Assembly (NCBI RefSeq): GCF_009695905.1
Contig: NZ_VUNA01000002.1
Span: 62,001-126,000 of the forward strand
DNA length: 64,000 nucleotides
DNA from: Mogibacterium kristiansenii
Lineage (GTDB): Bacteria; Bacillota; Clostridia; Peptostreptococcales; Anaerovoracaceae
Direction: 5' to 3'
Positions within the stretch are counted from its first letter, which is position 1, and each line of letters starts with the position of its first letter. Made by a program: the position numbers and the translations under genes. This document shows, in pieces, positions 51,228 through 61,001 of the stretch. The notes beneath the pieces are model-generated. The model did no database searches and was not told where the DNA came from. It saw nothing but the letters and a program-made list of their open reading frames with translations.

Positions 51228-52442
51228 TTACATCATGATGCCCGTTTCTACCGTTTCATCAAAGCCGTGGGCCTTTAATGCGTTGATGATTTTCTGTTTA
51301 TGCTCCGTTCCGAAGGCCTCGATGGTCACCTTCAGTTCCACCTTGTGGTTTCGGTCCACGCTGACGAACTGATTGTGCTCCAGCTTGACCACGTTGCCCT
51401 GCGCGTCCGCAATGGTCTGCGCTACGCGAACCAGCTCGCCCGGCTTATCCGGCAGCATGACCGATACGGTAAAAATACGATCCCGCATAATCAGACCGTT
51501 CTGAATGATGTTGGAGATGGTGATGATATCCGTATTTCCGCCGCTCAGAATGGATACCACCTTCTTTTCTTTGAAATCCAGGTGCTTCAGTGCCGCAACG
51601 GTAAGAAGTCCGGAATTCTCCACGACCATCTTATGATTTTCCACCATATCCAGGAATGCCACTACCAGTTCATCGTCCTCTACGGTGATTACCCGATCCA
51701 CGTTCTTCTGCAGATACGGGAAAATGCTTTCACCCGGCGTTTTTACCGCCGTGCCGTCCGCAATGGTCTGGATGTGTTCCATGGTGCGAACTTCTCCGGC
51801 CTCCAGAGACCGCTGAAGGGAGTTGGCACCGGCCGGTTCTACGGCAATAATCTGAACATTTGGTTTCAGCAGCTTTGCCAGAGTGGACACGCCGGTAGCC
51901 AGTCCGCCGCCGCCCACCGGAATCAGGATGGCATCCACCAGCGGGAGTTCCTTGATAATTTCCATGGCGATGGTTCCCTGTCCGGTAGCCACGGTAAAAT
52001 CATCAAACGGATGGATAAAGGTCATGCCCTCTTCTTCCGCCAGCTTCTTCGCATAGGCAGCCGCCTCATCATATACATTGCCGTACAGAACAACGGTCGC
52101 TCCATAACTTTCGGTGCGATTGACCTTAATCAGCGGTGTGGTGGTTGGCATAACAATGGTGGCTTTGCATCCAAAGGCTTTTGCCGCATATGCCACACCC
52201 TGGGCGTGGTTTCCGGCAGATGCTGCTACCAGGCCTCGACTTCTTTCTTCATCGCTTAATGTGCTGATCTTGTAATACGCACCGCGAATCTTATATGCGC
52301 CGGTAAGCTGCATATTTTCCGGCTTCAGATATACCTTGTTGCCGCACATTTCCGAAAAGTAATCGCTGTATACCAGGTTGGTGGGACGAACCACCTTCTG
52401 GACAATTTCCGTTGCTTGTTCAAAATCCTTTAGTTCTAGCAT
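51228..52442 (-). CDS. ilvA: Threonine ammonia-lyase
   Basis: IlvA deaminates threonine to 2-oxobutyrate, the entry to isoleucine. The 404-residue PLP enzyme has the cofactor lysine in GAYKIRGAYYKIS, the phosphate loop PVGGGGLATGVSTLAK and a single C-terminal ACT-like domain (DRIFTVSVMLPDKPGELVRVAQTIADAQGN), the medium-length form. It is the last gene of the ilv operon, nine bases after ilvD, which favours a biosynthetic role over catabolic TdcB. Confidence 0.94.
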   Translation of the reverse strand: MLELKDFEQATEIVQKVVRPTNLVYSDYFSEMCGNKVYLKPENMQLTGAYKIRGAYYKISTLSDEERSRGLVAASAGNHAQGVAYAAKAFGCKATIVMPTTTPLIKVNRTESYGATVVLYGNVYDEAAAYAKKLAEEEGMTFIHPFDDFTVATGQGTIAMEIIKELPLVDAILIPVGGGGLATGVSTLAKLLKPNVQIIAVEPAGANSLQRSLEAGEVRTMEHIQTIADGTAVKTPGESIFPYLQKNVDRVITVEDDELVVAFLDMVENHKMVVENSGLLTVAALKHLDFKEKKVVSILSGGNTDIITISNIIQNGLIMRDRIFTVSVMLPDKPGELVRVAQTIADAQGNVVKLEHNQFVSVDRNHKVELKVTIEAFGTEHKQKIINALKAHGFDETVETGIMM

Positions 52443-52451
52443 GCCATCCTC

Positions 52452-54119
52452 CTACAGTTCCATGATTGCGCCCTTCGACGAAGGACCTACCAGTTTCGCA
52501 TATCTTGCCAGCCAGCCGCTTGTAACCTTCGGTGCCGGGGCACTCCATGCAGCTCTTCTCGCTTCCAATTCCTCATCGCTTAACTGCACGTTAATTCGAT
52601 ACTCCGGAATATCGATTTCGATGATATCCCCTTCCTGAATCAGACCGATGTTTCCGCCGGCTGCCGCTTCCGGGCACACGTGTCCGATGGAGGCACCTCT
52701 GCTGGCGCCGCTGAAACGTCCGTCCGTAATCAGGGCGACGGTTTTGTCCAGCTTCATTCCGGCCAACGCGCTGGTCGGATTCAGCATTTCTCTCATGCCC
52801 GGGCCGCCTTTCGGTCCTTCGTAGCGAATGACCACCACATCTCCGTCGTGAATATCACCGTTGTAAATAGCTTGAATCGCTTCATCTTCGCTGTCGAATA
52901 CGCGAGCCGGACCGGTATGCTTCAGCATCTCCGGTGCGACCGCACTTCTTTTTACTACAGCGCCTTCCGGAGCCACATTTCCAAAGAGGATGGCCAATCC
53001 GCCGGTTTCGCTGTACGGGTTATCGATGCTTCGAATTGCGTTGTTGTTCAGAATCCGCTTTCCGTCGATATTCTCCGCTACCGTGTGCCCGTTGGCGCAG
53101 ATGGCGGTGGTATCGATCAGGTTCTTTTTGTTTAGTTCCGCCAGCACGGCTTGAATGCCGCCGGCATTGTTCAAATCGTGCATATGAGTACCGCCGGCAG
53201 GTGCCAAATGGCAAAGGTTCGGCGTAACGGAGCTGACTTCATTGAACATGTTCAAATCCACCTTTACGCCCGCTTCATTGGCGATTGCCAGAAGGTGAAG
53301 CACCGTATTGGAGGAACATCCCAGCGCCATATCACAGGTCAATGCATTCCGAACGGATTTTTCATTGATGATATCTCTCGGGCAGATGTTCTTTTCGACC
53401 AAATCCATGATAGCCATACCGGCGCGCTTTGCCAGCATTACTCTCTTTCCGGTTACCGCCGGAACGGTTCCGTTGCCCGGGAGTCCAATGCCGATGGCCT
53501 CGCACAGGCAGTTCATGCTGTTGGCGGTGTACATGCCGGAGCAGGAACCGCAGCCCGGACACACGTTTTCCTCGAACTCGCAGAGCCCTTGTTCATCAAT
53601 CAGACCGGCTTTGCGGGAACCTACCGCCTCGAACATCTTGGAGAGAGAGGTTTCTTCGCCGTTCACCAGGCCGCTCATCATTGGTCCGCCGGAACAAACG
53701 ATGGATGGAATGTTGATGCGGCACGCGCCCATTACCATTCCCGGCACGATTTTGTCGCAGTTCGGAACCAGGACCAGTCCATCGAACTGGTGGGCCTTGG
53801 CCATGGTCTCCACGCTATCCGCAATGAGTTCACGGCTCGGCAGAGAGTATTTCATCCCCTCATGCCCCATGGCGATGCCGTCGCACACGCCGATGGCCGG
53901 AACCATAATCGGGGTCCCTCCCGCCATACGAACACCTGCTTTTACCGCCTCCGTAATCTTATCCAGATGAATATGTCCCGGAACGATTTCGCTGTGAGCG
54001 GAAATCACGCCGATCAGCGGGCGCTCCAGTTCTTCCTTGGTATATCCCATCGCATAGAAAAGGCTCCGCATCGGGGCCTTCTCCACTCCTTTTGTGACGT
54101 TATCGCTTATTTTTGTCAT
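52452..54119 (-). CDS. ilvD: Dihydroxy-acid dehydratase
   Basis: This 555-residue iron-sulfur enzyme dehydrates dihydroxy acids to 2-oxo acids in valine and isoleucine synthesis. Cluster and metal motifs are [27 protein letters not shown] and the C-terminal [19 protein letters not shown]. It lies between ilvN2 and ilvA. The isomeroreductase gene ilvC, which acts just before it, is not in the window. Confidence 0.97.
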   Translation of the reverse strand: MTKISDNVTKGVEKAPMRSLFYAMGYTKEELERPLIGVISAHSEIVPGHIHLDKITEAVKAGVRMAGGTPIMVPAIGVCDGIAMGHEGMKYSLPSRELIADSVETMAKAHQFDGLVLVPNCDKIVPGMVMGACRINIPSIVCSGGPMMSGLVNGEETSLSKMFEAVGSRKAGLIDEQGLCEFEENVCPGCGSCSGMYTANSMNCLCEAIGIGLPGNGTVPAVTGKRVMLAKRAGMAIMDLVEKNICPRDIINEKSVRNALTCDMALGCSSNTVLHLLAIANEAGVKVDLNMFNEVSSVTPNLCHLAPAGGTHMHDLNNAGGIQAVLAELNKKNLIDTTAICANGHTVAENIDGKRILNNNAIRSIDNPYSETGGLAILFGNVAPEGAVVKRSAVAPEMLKHTGPARVFDSEDEAIQAIYNGDIHDGDVVVIRYEGPKGGPGMREMLNPTSALAGMKLDKTVALITDGRFSGASRGASIGHVCPEAAAGGNIGLIQEGDIIEIDIPEYRINVQLSDEELEARRAAWSAPAPKVTSGWLARYAKLVGPSSKGAIMEL

Positions 54120-54141
54120 TCTCCAATACTCCTTTACGTTA

Positions 54142-54660
54142 TTACTTCTGTGCCGAGTCGTCTTCTCCGCGATTCAGACCTTCGATGCCGGTAATTCCGG
54201 TACGGCATACGTCAGTGATATTATACTCCTCCATCACTTCCATGAAACCGTTAATTTTCGATGGAGTTCCGGTTAATTCGATTACCAGACTGTGCTTAGA
54301 GAGGTCGATAATCTTACCTCTGAAAATATCCACGATTTCCTTTACGGAACTGCGCTGTTCCGGCTCGCACTGAATTCGCATCAATACGAGTTCGCGGTAC
54401 AAACTGTTTTCCCGGCTGAGGACAATGACCTCTTCCACCACTTCCAGCTTTTCCGTCTGAGTGATAATCTGCTGCATGGACTGCTCCGTCGCACTGAACA
54501 TGATGGTAATCCGAGACAGCTTCGGATTGTTGGTTGGAGATACGGTTAGTGAGTCAATATTGAATCCTCTTCGGCCGAACATGCTGATGACGCGGGTCAG
54601 AACGTTGGCCTGGTTCTGAACGAGGACGCTGACGATTTCTTGTTTCAATGGTTTATACAT
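54142..54660 (-). CDS. ilvN: Acetolactate synthase small subunit, copy 2
   Basis: The 172-residue subunit has the ACT start [33 protein letters not shown] and the C-terminal activation domain ending near [14 protein letters not shown]. It differs clearly from copy 1 (189 residues at 26485), for example lacking the long C-terminal tail, so the two synthases may differ in feedback control. It is nine bases after its large subunit. Confidence 0.93.
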   Translation of the reverse strand: MYKPLKQEIVSVLVQNQANVLTRVISMFGRRGFNIDSLTVSPTNNPKLSRITIMFSATEQSMQQIITQTEKLEVVEEVIVLSRENSLYRELVLMRIQCEPEQRSSVKEIVDIFRGKIIDLSKHSLVIELTGTPSKINGFMEVMEEYNITDVCRTGITGIEGLNRGEDDSAQK

Positions 54661-54669
54661 GACGCCCTC

Positions 54670-56340
54670 CTATCCTACAATCATATCATCCACGCTCTTG
54701 CCGCCCGGAATCATCGGCAGCACGCGCTCATCCTGAGAAATAACGCATTCAATCCATACCGGACCGTCTTCCTGAAGCGCTTGGTAGAATGCATCTTGGA
54801 ACTCTTCCGGCGTGGTTGCCCGGAATCCCTTAATGCTGAACCCTTCCGCCACCTTCACATAGTCCACTTTCCGATGCGGCGTGGTGTTGGAATATCGCCG
54901 GTCGTAGAAAATGGTCTGCCACTGGTATACCATACCCAGTACGGAATTATTCAGAATCACCGTGATAATCGGCAGGTGCTGCGTCTCCGCGGTAACCACC
55001 TCGTTCAGGTTCATCTGAAAGGAGGCATCCCCCGTAATATGTACCACCTGATGATCCGGATGGGCCATCTGAGTGCCGATAGCCGCACCGTATCCGAATC
55101 CCATGGTACCCAGTCCGCCGCTGGTGATAAACCGGTGCGGTTTCCGATGGTGAAGATACTGCGCCGCCCACATCTGGTGCTGTCCCACATCTGTTACGAA
55201 ATACGCATCGTCATTTACGAATTCGGAAATGGTTGTCATGATATCCTTCGGATGAAGCGGACAGTCGGTCGCCTTGACGTACGGTGCCTTCTTCTTCCAG
55301 GAAACCGTCCGCTCCCTCCATTCGGAATGATCCGCTTTCTCCACAAAAGGAATGGCCTTTTCCAGAAATTCGTGAACGTTAGCGATGACTGCCTTGTCAA
55401 TCATGACGTTTTTATTGATCTCACTGTTGTCGATATCCACCTGAAGGATGCGGGCACTGCGGCCCCAGGTTTTGGTATCCTGCGCCACGCGGTCGCTAAA
55501 GCGGGCACCCAGTGCAATAATCAAATCTGCGTGCTGAATCGCCCGATTGGCGGCGACGGAACCGTGCATTCCCACCATGCCCAGGCAGAGGTCCTCCTCG
55601 GTATCCATTACGCCTGTTGCCATCAGCGTATTGACCACCGGAATGTTGGCTTTTCGCGCCAGTTCCTGAACCAATTCACTGGCACAGGACTGCATCACGC
55701 CGCCGCCCACATACATCACCGGCTTCTCTGCGGCATTGATCATCTTCACCGCCGCCCGAATGTCGTCCTTCCGAATCTCCGGATCCGGACGAAGCGGAAG
55801 CGGTCTCTTGTTCTCGTACTCATAGGTGGCCGCTGTCACATCCTTTGTGATGTCCACCAGAACCGGTCCCGGCCGTCCACTCCGGGCGATGACAAATGCC
55901 TCCCGCAGCGTGTCCGCCAGGTCTTCGATTCGATTCACGAAAAAATTATGTTTCGTAATCGGCATAGTTACACCGGCAATGTCGATTTCCTGGAATGCGT
56001 CCTTACCGATTAATGAATCCGGCACGTTGGACGTGATGGCCAGCAGCGGAACGCTGTCCAGACATGCCGTAGCAATTCCTGTTACCAGATTCGTCGCTCC
56101 CGGTCCGCTGGTAGACATTACCACCCCGACTTTTCCGGTGGCTCTGGCGTATCCGTCCGCCGCATGGCATGCCCCTTGCTCATGCGCCGTGAGAACGTGC
56201 TTGATTCGGTCGCTGTATTTGTACAGTTCATCGTAAATATTCAGCGCTGTCCCGCCAGGATATCCGAAAATCGTGTCTACTCCGTGATCCAGCAGCACTT
56301 CGGCCACAATCTGAGATCCCGTCAATTTCATAGATATCAC
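54670..56340 (-). CDS. ilvB: Acetolactate synthase large subunit, copy 2
   Basis: The 556-residue TPP enzyme has LTAHEQGACHAADGYAR with the catalytic Glu, GKDAFQEIDIAGVTMPITK, and TPP motif GDASFQMNLNEVVTAETQHLPIITVILNN. It is the first gene of the operon ilvB-ilvN-ilvD-ilvA and has a strong promoter overlapped by a palindrome. It is a paralogue of the gene at 27069 but diverged throughout, so not a recent duplicate. GAAAGGGTG precedes the ATG. Confidence 0.95.
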   Translation of the reverse strand: MISMKLTGSQIVAEVLLDHGVDTIFGYPGGTALNIYDELYKYSDRIKHVLTAHEQGACHAADGYARATGKVGVVMSTSGPGATNLVTGIATACLDSVPLLAITSNVPDSLIGKDAFQEIDIAGVTMPITKHNFFVNRIEDLADTLREAFVIARSGRPGPVLVDITKDVTAATYEYENKRPLPLRPDPEIRKDDIRAAVKMINAAEKPVMYVGGGVMQSCASELVQELARKANIPVVNTLMATGVMDTEEDLCLGMVGMHGSVAANRAIQHADLIIALGARFSDRVAQDTKTWGRSARILQVDIDNSEINKNVMIDKAVIANVHEFLEKAIPFVEKADHSEWRERTVSWKKKAPYVKATDCPLHPKDIMTTISEFVNDDAYFVTDVGQHQMWAAQYLHHRKPHRFITSGGLGTMGFGYGAAIGTQMAHPDHQVVHITGDASFQMNLNEVVTAETQHLPIITVILNNSVLGMVYQWQTIFYDRRYSNTTPHRKVDYVKVAEGFSIKGFRATTPEEFQDAFYQALQEDGPVWIECVISQDERVLPMIPGGKSVDDMIVG

Positions 56341-56376
56341 CCTTTCTTACGTCAAATTTTGCAGTTGAATAATTTA

Positions 56377-56404
56377 ATTATAGTTACCGAATATAAATTG
56401 TCAA
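56377..56404 (-). promoter_or_regulatory. Sigma-A promoter of the ilv operon
   Basis: On the minus strand TTGACA (56399-56404) and TATAAT (56377-56382) are 16 bases apart, about 36 bases before the ilvB ATG. Confidence 0.85.
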
Positions 56405-56417
56405 CACAAATTTGTGT
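56404..56417. promoter_or_regulatory. Palindromic operator candidate at the ilv -35
   Basis: ACACAAATTTGTGT is a perfect 14-bp palindrome that touches the -35 of the ilv promoter and lies about 48 bases upstream of the leuA -35. It does not resemble the CodY box. It could serve either divergent promoter. Confidence 0.6.
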
Positions 56418-56464
56418 ATTGATACAAGTTATGTATTATTTTTTAAACTTCTGAATATTTTTAG

Positions 56465-56493
56465 TTGACTTTTCACAAATTATAATGTATTCT
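56465..56493 (+). promoter_or_regulatory. Sigma-A promoter of the leuA T-box leader
   Basis: TTGACT (56465-56470) and TATTCT (56488-56493) are 17 bases apart. Confidence 0.75.
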
Positions 56494-56499
56494 GTACGA

Positions 56500-56720
56500 G
56501 AACTGAATATGCATTAGCGTTGACGGGAATAAACCTTTCGCAGAGACTTTCAGAGAGCATCCGGGTGGTGTGAGGATGCAGGATCGGTTAGGTGTCTCAC
56601 CCCTGAGCTGACATTCTACAAGTGGGCTGCCTCATTACGGCGCGGCCAAGAAGAGTGGTACCGCGGATTATTTCGTCTCTTCGTTTCATCGGTTACGGTG
56701 AACAGCGAAGGGATTTTTTT
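56500..56720 (+). promoter_or_regulatory. T-box riboswitch, leucine-specific, upstream of leuA
   Basis: The leader has the Stem I elements (AGAGAGC and GGTGGTGTGAGG), a probable specifier codon CTC at 56596-56598 in GGTGTCTCACC, and the conserved T-box GTGGTACCGCGG at 56655-56666. A terminator follows: CTCTTCG (56677-56683) pairs with CGAAGGG (56706-56712), with inner arms TTCATCG/CGGTGAA and seven T. Uncharged tRNA-Leu(GAG) would favour the antiterminator and switch on leuAB. CTC as specifier is read by eye and fits leucine synthesis. Confidence 0.9.
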
Positions 56721-56765
56721 ATGGAACTGTTCATCGGGAGATTACATTATTAGGAGGAATTTGAA

Positions 56766-58463
56766 ATGGATAATGCAAAAAAGTATCAGCCGGGTTACTA
56801 TAACCCACCGGAAACGACCTACGACTGGGTAAAGAAGGATCATATCGAAAAAGCACCCTACTGGTGCAGCGTGGATCTCCGAGACGGCAATCAGGCGCTG
56901 GTGGTTCCCATGTCATTGGAAGAAAAGCTGGCATTCTTTAAAGTTCTGGTGGACATCGGCTTTAAAGAAATCGAAGTGGGATTCCCGGCAGCATCGGAGA
57001 CCGAGTTTGAATTCCTCCGCACATTGATTGAAAAGGACATGATTCCGGATGATGTTACCGTACAGGTGCTGACCCAGTCCCGTGCCCATATCATCGACAA
57101 GACATTTGCCGCACTTCAGGGGGCGAAGAATGCGGTGGTACACCTGTATAACTCCACTTCCGTGGCTCAGCGGGAACAGGTTTTCCGAAAATCAAAGGAA
57201 GAGATTAAGCAGATTGCCATCGACGGCGCCAAGCTCATGAACGAGTATGCGGCCAAGTATCCGGGCACCAACTTCGTCTTTGAATACTCTCCGGAAAGCT
57301 TTACCGGAACCGAGCCGGAATACGCACTGGAAGTGAGCAACGCCGTAATCGACATCTGGAATCCGACACCGGACCATCCGATGATTCTGAACCTTCCGGC
57401 AACCGTAGAAATGTCCTTGCCGCACATCTACGCGAATCAGGTAGAATACATGCACAAGAACATCCATAATAGGGACGGCGTGCGTATCTCCCTCCACCCT
57501 CACAACGACCGAGGCACCGGCGTGGCCGATGCGGAGCTGGGTATTTTGGCCGGTGCGGACCGAATTGAAGGCACCCTCTTCGGAAACGGTGAGAGAACCG
57601 GAAATGCGGACATCATCACCATCGCCATGAACATGTACACCCACGGCGTGGAAACCGGCCTGGACTTCTCCAACATGCCGGCCATCGTGGAAGCCTACGA
57701 AGAATTCACCGGCATGACCGTGGGCCCGAGACAGCCGTATGCCGGCGAGCTGGTATTCGCCGCATTCTCCGGCTCCCACCAGGATGCGATTTCCAAGGGA
57801 ATGAACTGGAGAAAGGAAAAGAACCTCCACCGGTGGACGGTTCCGTACTTGCCGATCGATCCCCACGATGTGGGCAGAAGATACGACGGCGATGTCATTC
57901 GGATTAACAGTCAGTCCGGCAAGGGCGGCGTGGCATACATTCTGAAACAGAACTTCGGTTTCGATCTGCCGAAGGATATGCGTTCCGAGGTGGGCTATAT
58001 GATGAAGGATATTTCCGACAAGCATCATGAGGAGCTCTCCCCGCAGGAGATTCTGGACTACTTTGCCGCAGAATACATCAACGACTTCTCCCCGCTGGAC
58101 ATTACAGATGCTACCTTCAACCACTACTCTTCTACTAAGGAAGAAAATTTGTACAACGTAAAGGTACGCGCCGTGATTCACGGAGAAGTATTCCATCTGG
58201 ATGGAGAAGGCAACGGTCGTCTGGACGCCATCCGGGATGCTCTGACAAAAACAAAATACGATATTCAGTACGATTTCATCACTTACGCAGAGAATGCCCT
58301 CACCGTCGGATCCAAATCCAAAGCGGCATCCTACGTGTGCATCGCCGATGAAACCGGAAAGAAGTACTGGGGTGTCGGAACTCAGCCGGACATCATTCTG
58401 GCCACGGTAAACGCACTGGTCAGCGCCATCAATCGTATGAACAAGGAAAAGAAATTCATGTAA
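56766..58463 (+). CDS. leuA: 2-isopropylmalate synthase, LeuA2 type
   Basis: LeuA condenses acetyl-CoA and 2-oxoisovalerate, the first leucine step. The 565-residue protein is the long fungal/actinobacterial-like type 2 form: WCSVDLRDGNQALVVPM, the metal ligands in SLHPHNDRGTGVADAE, and a C-terminal LeuA dimer/regulatory domain from about residue 430. AGGAGGAA precedes the ATG. Its last about 250 bases form the first half of a 577-bp tandem duplication, but this copy is intact. The T-box upstream controls it. Confidence 0.95.
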   Translation: MDNAKKYQPGYYNPPETTYDWVKKDHIEKAPYWCSVDLRDGNQALVVPMSLEEKLAFFKVLVDIGFKEIEVGFPAASETEFEFLRTLIEKDMIPDDVTVQVLTQSRAHIIDKTFAALQGAKNAVVHLYNSTSVAQREQVFRKSKEEIKQIAIDGAKLMNEYAAKYPGTNFVFEYSPESFTGTEPEYALEVSNAVIDIWNPTPDHPMILNLPATVEMSLPHIYANQVEYMHKNIHNRDGVRISLHPHNDRGTGVADAELGILAGADRIEGTLFGNGERTGNADIITIAMNMYTHGVETGLDFSNMPAIVEAYEEFTGMTVGPRQPYAGELVFAAFSGSHQDAISKGMNWRKEKNLHRWTVPYLPIDPHDVGRRYDGDVIRINSQSGKGGVAYILKQNFGFDLPKDMRSEVGYMMKDISDKHHEELSPQEILDYFAAEYINDFSPLDITDATFNHYSSTKEENLYNVKVRAVIHGEVFHLDGEGNGRLDAIRDALTKTKYDIQYDFITYAENALTVGSKSKAASYVCIADETGKKYWGVGTQPDIILATVNALVSAINRMNKEKKFM

Positions 58464-58789
58464 GCAGGGGGCAAATACTTGAAATATAATATCGCAGTAG
58501 TACCGGGTGACGGAATCGGCCCGGAGGTCGTGGGTGAAGCCATCAAAGTGCTGAATGCCATCGGCCAAAAATACAATCATCAATTCAATTACACCACCGT
58601 TCTGGCCGGAGGTGCCGCCATCGATGAATACGGCGAGTGCCTGCCGGAAGCCACCGTGGAAGCGTGCAAAAACAGCGATGCCGTTCTTCTGGGTGCCGTA
58701 GGAGGCCCAAAATGGGACCATGTACCCGGCCCACAGCGTCCGGAGCGCGCCCTTCTGGGATTGCGAAAGGCCCTTGGGCTCTATGCCAA
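58213..58789 (+). repeat. 577-bp tandem duplication, copy 1 (leuA end + leuB start)
   Basis: This unit holds the last 251 bases of leuA, the 15-base gap and the first about 311 bases of leuB. It is followed head-to-tail by a second copy with no difference seen by eye. Only about one base of homology (A) exists at the junction. Confidence 0.95.
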
Positions 58790-58928
58790 ACGGTCGTCTG
58801 GACGCCATCCGGGATGCTCTGACAAAAACAAAATACGATATTCAGTACGATTTCATCACTTACGCAGAGAATGCCCTCACCGTCGGATCCAAATCCAAAG
58901 CGGCATCCTACGTGTGCATCGCCGATGA
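58479..58928 (+). pseudogene. leuB: Truncated leuB start created by the tandem duplication
   Basis: The first about 103 residues are identical to intact leuB ([20 protein letters not shown] to KALGLYA), with the same TTG start and AGGGGG ribosome binding site. The frame then runs into the duplicated leuA end in a wrong frame, because 577 is not a multiple of three, and stops after 149 residues. It lacks the metal-binding aspartates and most of the active site, so it should be inactive if translated. Confidence 0.92.
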
Positions 58929-59366
58929 AACCGGAAAGAAGTACTGGGGTGTCGGAACTCAGCCGGACATCATTCTGGCCACGGTAAACGCACTGGTCAG
59001 CGCCATCAATCGTATGAACAAGGAAAAGAAATTCATGTAAGCAGGGGGCAAATACTTGAAATATAATATCGCAGTAGTACCGGGTGACGGAATCGGCCCG
59101 GAGGTCGTGGGTGAAGCCATCAAAGTGCTGAATGCCATCGGCCAAAAATACAATCATCAATTCAATTACACCACCGTTCTGGCCGGAGGTGCCGCCATCG
59201 ATGAATACGGCGAGTGCCTGCCGGAAGCCACCGTGGAAGCGTGCAAAAACAGCGATGCCGTTCTTCTGGGTGCCGTAGGAGGCCCAAAATGGGACCATGT
59301 ACCCGGCCCACAGCGTCCGGAGCGCGCCCTTCTGGGATTGCGAAAGGCCCTTGGGCTCTATGCCAA
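58790..59366 (+). repeat. 577-bp tandem duplication, copy 2
   Basis: The second copy again carries the leuA 3' end (58790-59040, without a start) and the beginning of leuB. Its leuB part continues into the complete gene, so the functional leuA and leuB are split between copy 1 and copy 2. Confidence 0.95.
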
Positions 59367-60132
59367 TCTGAGACCGGCCATGATTTTCCAAGAACTGGCA
59401 GATGCGTCCCCATTGAAGCCATCCATCCTGGATGGCGGATTGGATATCCTGATTGTTCGGGAACTCACCGGCGGAATCTACTTCGGAGAGCACGTGACGG
59501 AGAGCGGCGAAGACGGCTCCGTCACCGCCTACGATGTGGAGAAGTATTCGGATTATGAGATTCAGCGAATTGCCCGGACAGCCTTTGAAATGGCATCTAA
59601 GAGAAACGGCCGGGTAACCAGCGTGGATAAAGCCAACGTGCTGGACAGCTCTCGCCTTTGGAGAAAAATCGTGAGTGAAATGAGCAGTGACTATGGCGAT
59701 GTTGAGCTGGACAACATGTACGTGGACAATGCCGCCATGCAGCTGATCCGCGATCCGAAACACTTCGATGTGATCGTTACCGGCAACATGTTCGGGGATA
59801 TTCTTTCCGATGAAGCCAGCCAGATTACCGGTTCCATCGGTATGCTGCCATCCGCCAGCCTGGCCGACGGAAACTTCGGAATGTACGAGCCGGTTCACGG
59901 CTCGGCACCGGATATCGCCGGCACCGATAAAGCAAATCCGATTGCCACCATCCTGTCTGCTGCCATGATGCTGAGATACACCTTTAATCTCAGCGAGGAA
60001 GCGGATGCGGTGGAAGGTGCGGTTCGCCGTTTCCTGGCCGATGGATTCCGCACCGCGGATATTGCCGGAACCGGCGATGCCATTTCCGGAACTGTGGAAA
60101 CCGGAGACCGCATTGCGGGATACATTCAATAA
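59056..60132 (+). CDS. leuB: 3-isopropylmalate dehydrogenase
   Basis: LeuB oxidatively decarboxylates 3-isopropylmalate using NAD. The 358-residue protein has [12 protein letters not shown], the substrate motif [22 protein letters not shown], the catalytic Tyr in GGIYFGEH, Lys in [14 protein letters not shown], metal Asp in [13 protein letters not shown] and the cofactor loop [14 protein letters not shown]. The start is TTG with AGGGGG upstream. leuC and leuD, needed between LeuA and LeuB, are not in the window. Confidence 0.95.
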   Translation: MKYNIAVVPGDGIGPEVVGEAIKVLNAIGQKYNHQFNYTTVLAGGAAIDEYGECLPEATVEACKNSDAVLLGAVGGPKWDHVPGPQRPERALLGLRKALGLYANLRPAMIFQELADASPLKPSILDGGLDILIVRELTGGIYFGEHVTESGEDGSVTAYDVEKYSDYEIQRIARTAFEMASKRNGRVTSVDKANVLDSSRLWRKIVSEMSSDYGDVELDNMYVDNAAMQLIRDPKHFDVIVTGNMFGDILSDEASQITGSIGMLPSASLADGNFGMYEPVHGSAPDIAGTDKANPIATILSAAMMLRYTFNLSEEADAVEGAVRRFLADGFRTADIAGTGDAISGTVETGDRIAGYIQ

Positions 60133-60158
60133 AATCTGCGAATAAAGGTCTTCATAAG

Positions 60159-60202
60159 AAAAAGTTCGAACCATTCACTTGTGAATGGCTCGAACTTTTT
60201 TT
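60159..60202. terminator. Bidirectional terminator between leuB and tpiA
   Basis: AAAAAGTTCGA-CCATTCAC and GTGAATGG-TCGAACTTTTT form a 19-bp stem with one internal mismatch and a two-base loop. Confidence 0.92.
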
Positions 60203-60218
60203 ACTCATATTCTCTAAA

Positions 60219-60983
60219 TTATTCTGCCAGTTCGGCTGCGGTCTTTGCGATTTCTGCGAAATCCTTTACCTTCAGGCTGGCTCCGCCAATCAGGCCGCCG
60301 TTGATGTCGGTTTTCTCCAGAAGCTCTTTCGCATTGCCCGGCTTCATGCTTCCGCCGTACTGAATGATGAGCTTATCTCCGATGGACATGTCATACAATC
60401 CCTGCATCATTCCGCGAATGAATGCACACATCTCTTCTGCCTGTTCCGGTGTCGCAGTGTGTCCGGTACCAATGGCCCAGATCGGCTCATAAGCGATAAC
60501 CACCTTCTCCGCATACTCCTGCGGAATTCCGGCAAAAGCTTCACCCAGCTGTCCGCATACGAATGCCTGCTCCTGCTTCTTCTCCCGAACTTCCAGGGAC
60601 TCTCCGACGCAAAGGATCGGGGTGATGCCCTCTTCCAAAAGAACCTTTAATTTACGGTTCACCGTTTCATCCGTCTCGTTAAAGTATTCTCTTCTTTCAG
60701 AGTGCCCAACGACGCAATAATCCACACCGATTTCCTTCAGCATGTCCACGGAAATTTCTCCAGTAAACGCACCGGAATGCTCATAGTGAACGTTCTGCGC
60801 ACCCAAGGAAATTCCGGTTCCTTCCAGCTCCTTCTTCAACGCTTCCAGCTGGGTAAACGGTGCAATAATTGCCACCGATTCCGGATTGGTCAGCTTCTGC
60901 GCCTTCAGCTCATGTACGTAATGAACGGCCTGCGCAGTGGTTTTGTTCATTTTCCAGTTTCCCGCAATTAAAAATCTTTTCAT
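60219..60983 (-). CDS. tpiA: Triosephosphate isomerase
   Basis: TpiA interconverts DHAP and glyceraldehyde 3-phosphate. The 254-residue protein has IAGNWKMNK with the catalytic Lys, [11 protein letters not shown] with the catalytic His, and [14 protein letters not shown] with the catalytic Glu, plus [19 protein letters not shown] about nine bases before ATG 60983 is preferred over a TTG three codons upstream. It is last in gap-pgk-tpiA. Confidence 0.97.
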   Translation of the reverse strand: MKRFLIAGNWKMNKTTAQAVHYVHELKAQKLTNPESVAIIAPFTQLEALKKELEGTGISLGAQNVHYEHSGAFTGEISVDMLKEIGVDYCVVGHSERREYFNETDETVNRKLKVLLEEGITPILCVGESLEVREKKQEQAFVCGQLGEAFAGIPQEYAEKVVIAYEPIWAIGTGHTATPEQAEEMCAFIRGMMQGLYDMSIGDKLIIQYGGSMKPGNAKELLEKTDINGGLIGGASLKVKDFAEIAKTAAELAE

Positions 60984-61001
60984 TCTTTGCAATCTCCTAT
61001 C

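Noticed and set aside
54670-56340. Recent duplication of ilvB from 27069
   Set aside because: The two large subunits and their small subunits differ throughout, including length and active-site flanks, so they are old paralogues.
58585-60174. 529-codon minus-strand frame opposite leuB and the duplication
   Set aside because: It is a reverse shadow, and contains the duplicated segment twice only because the DNA does.
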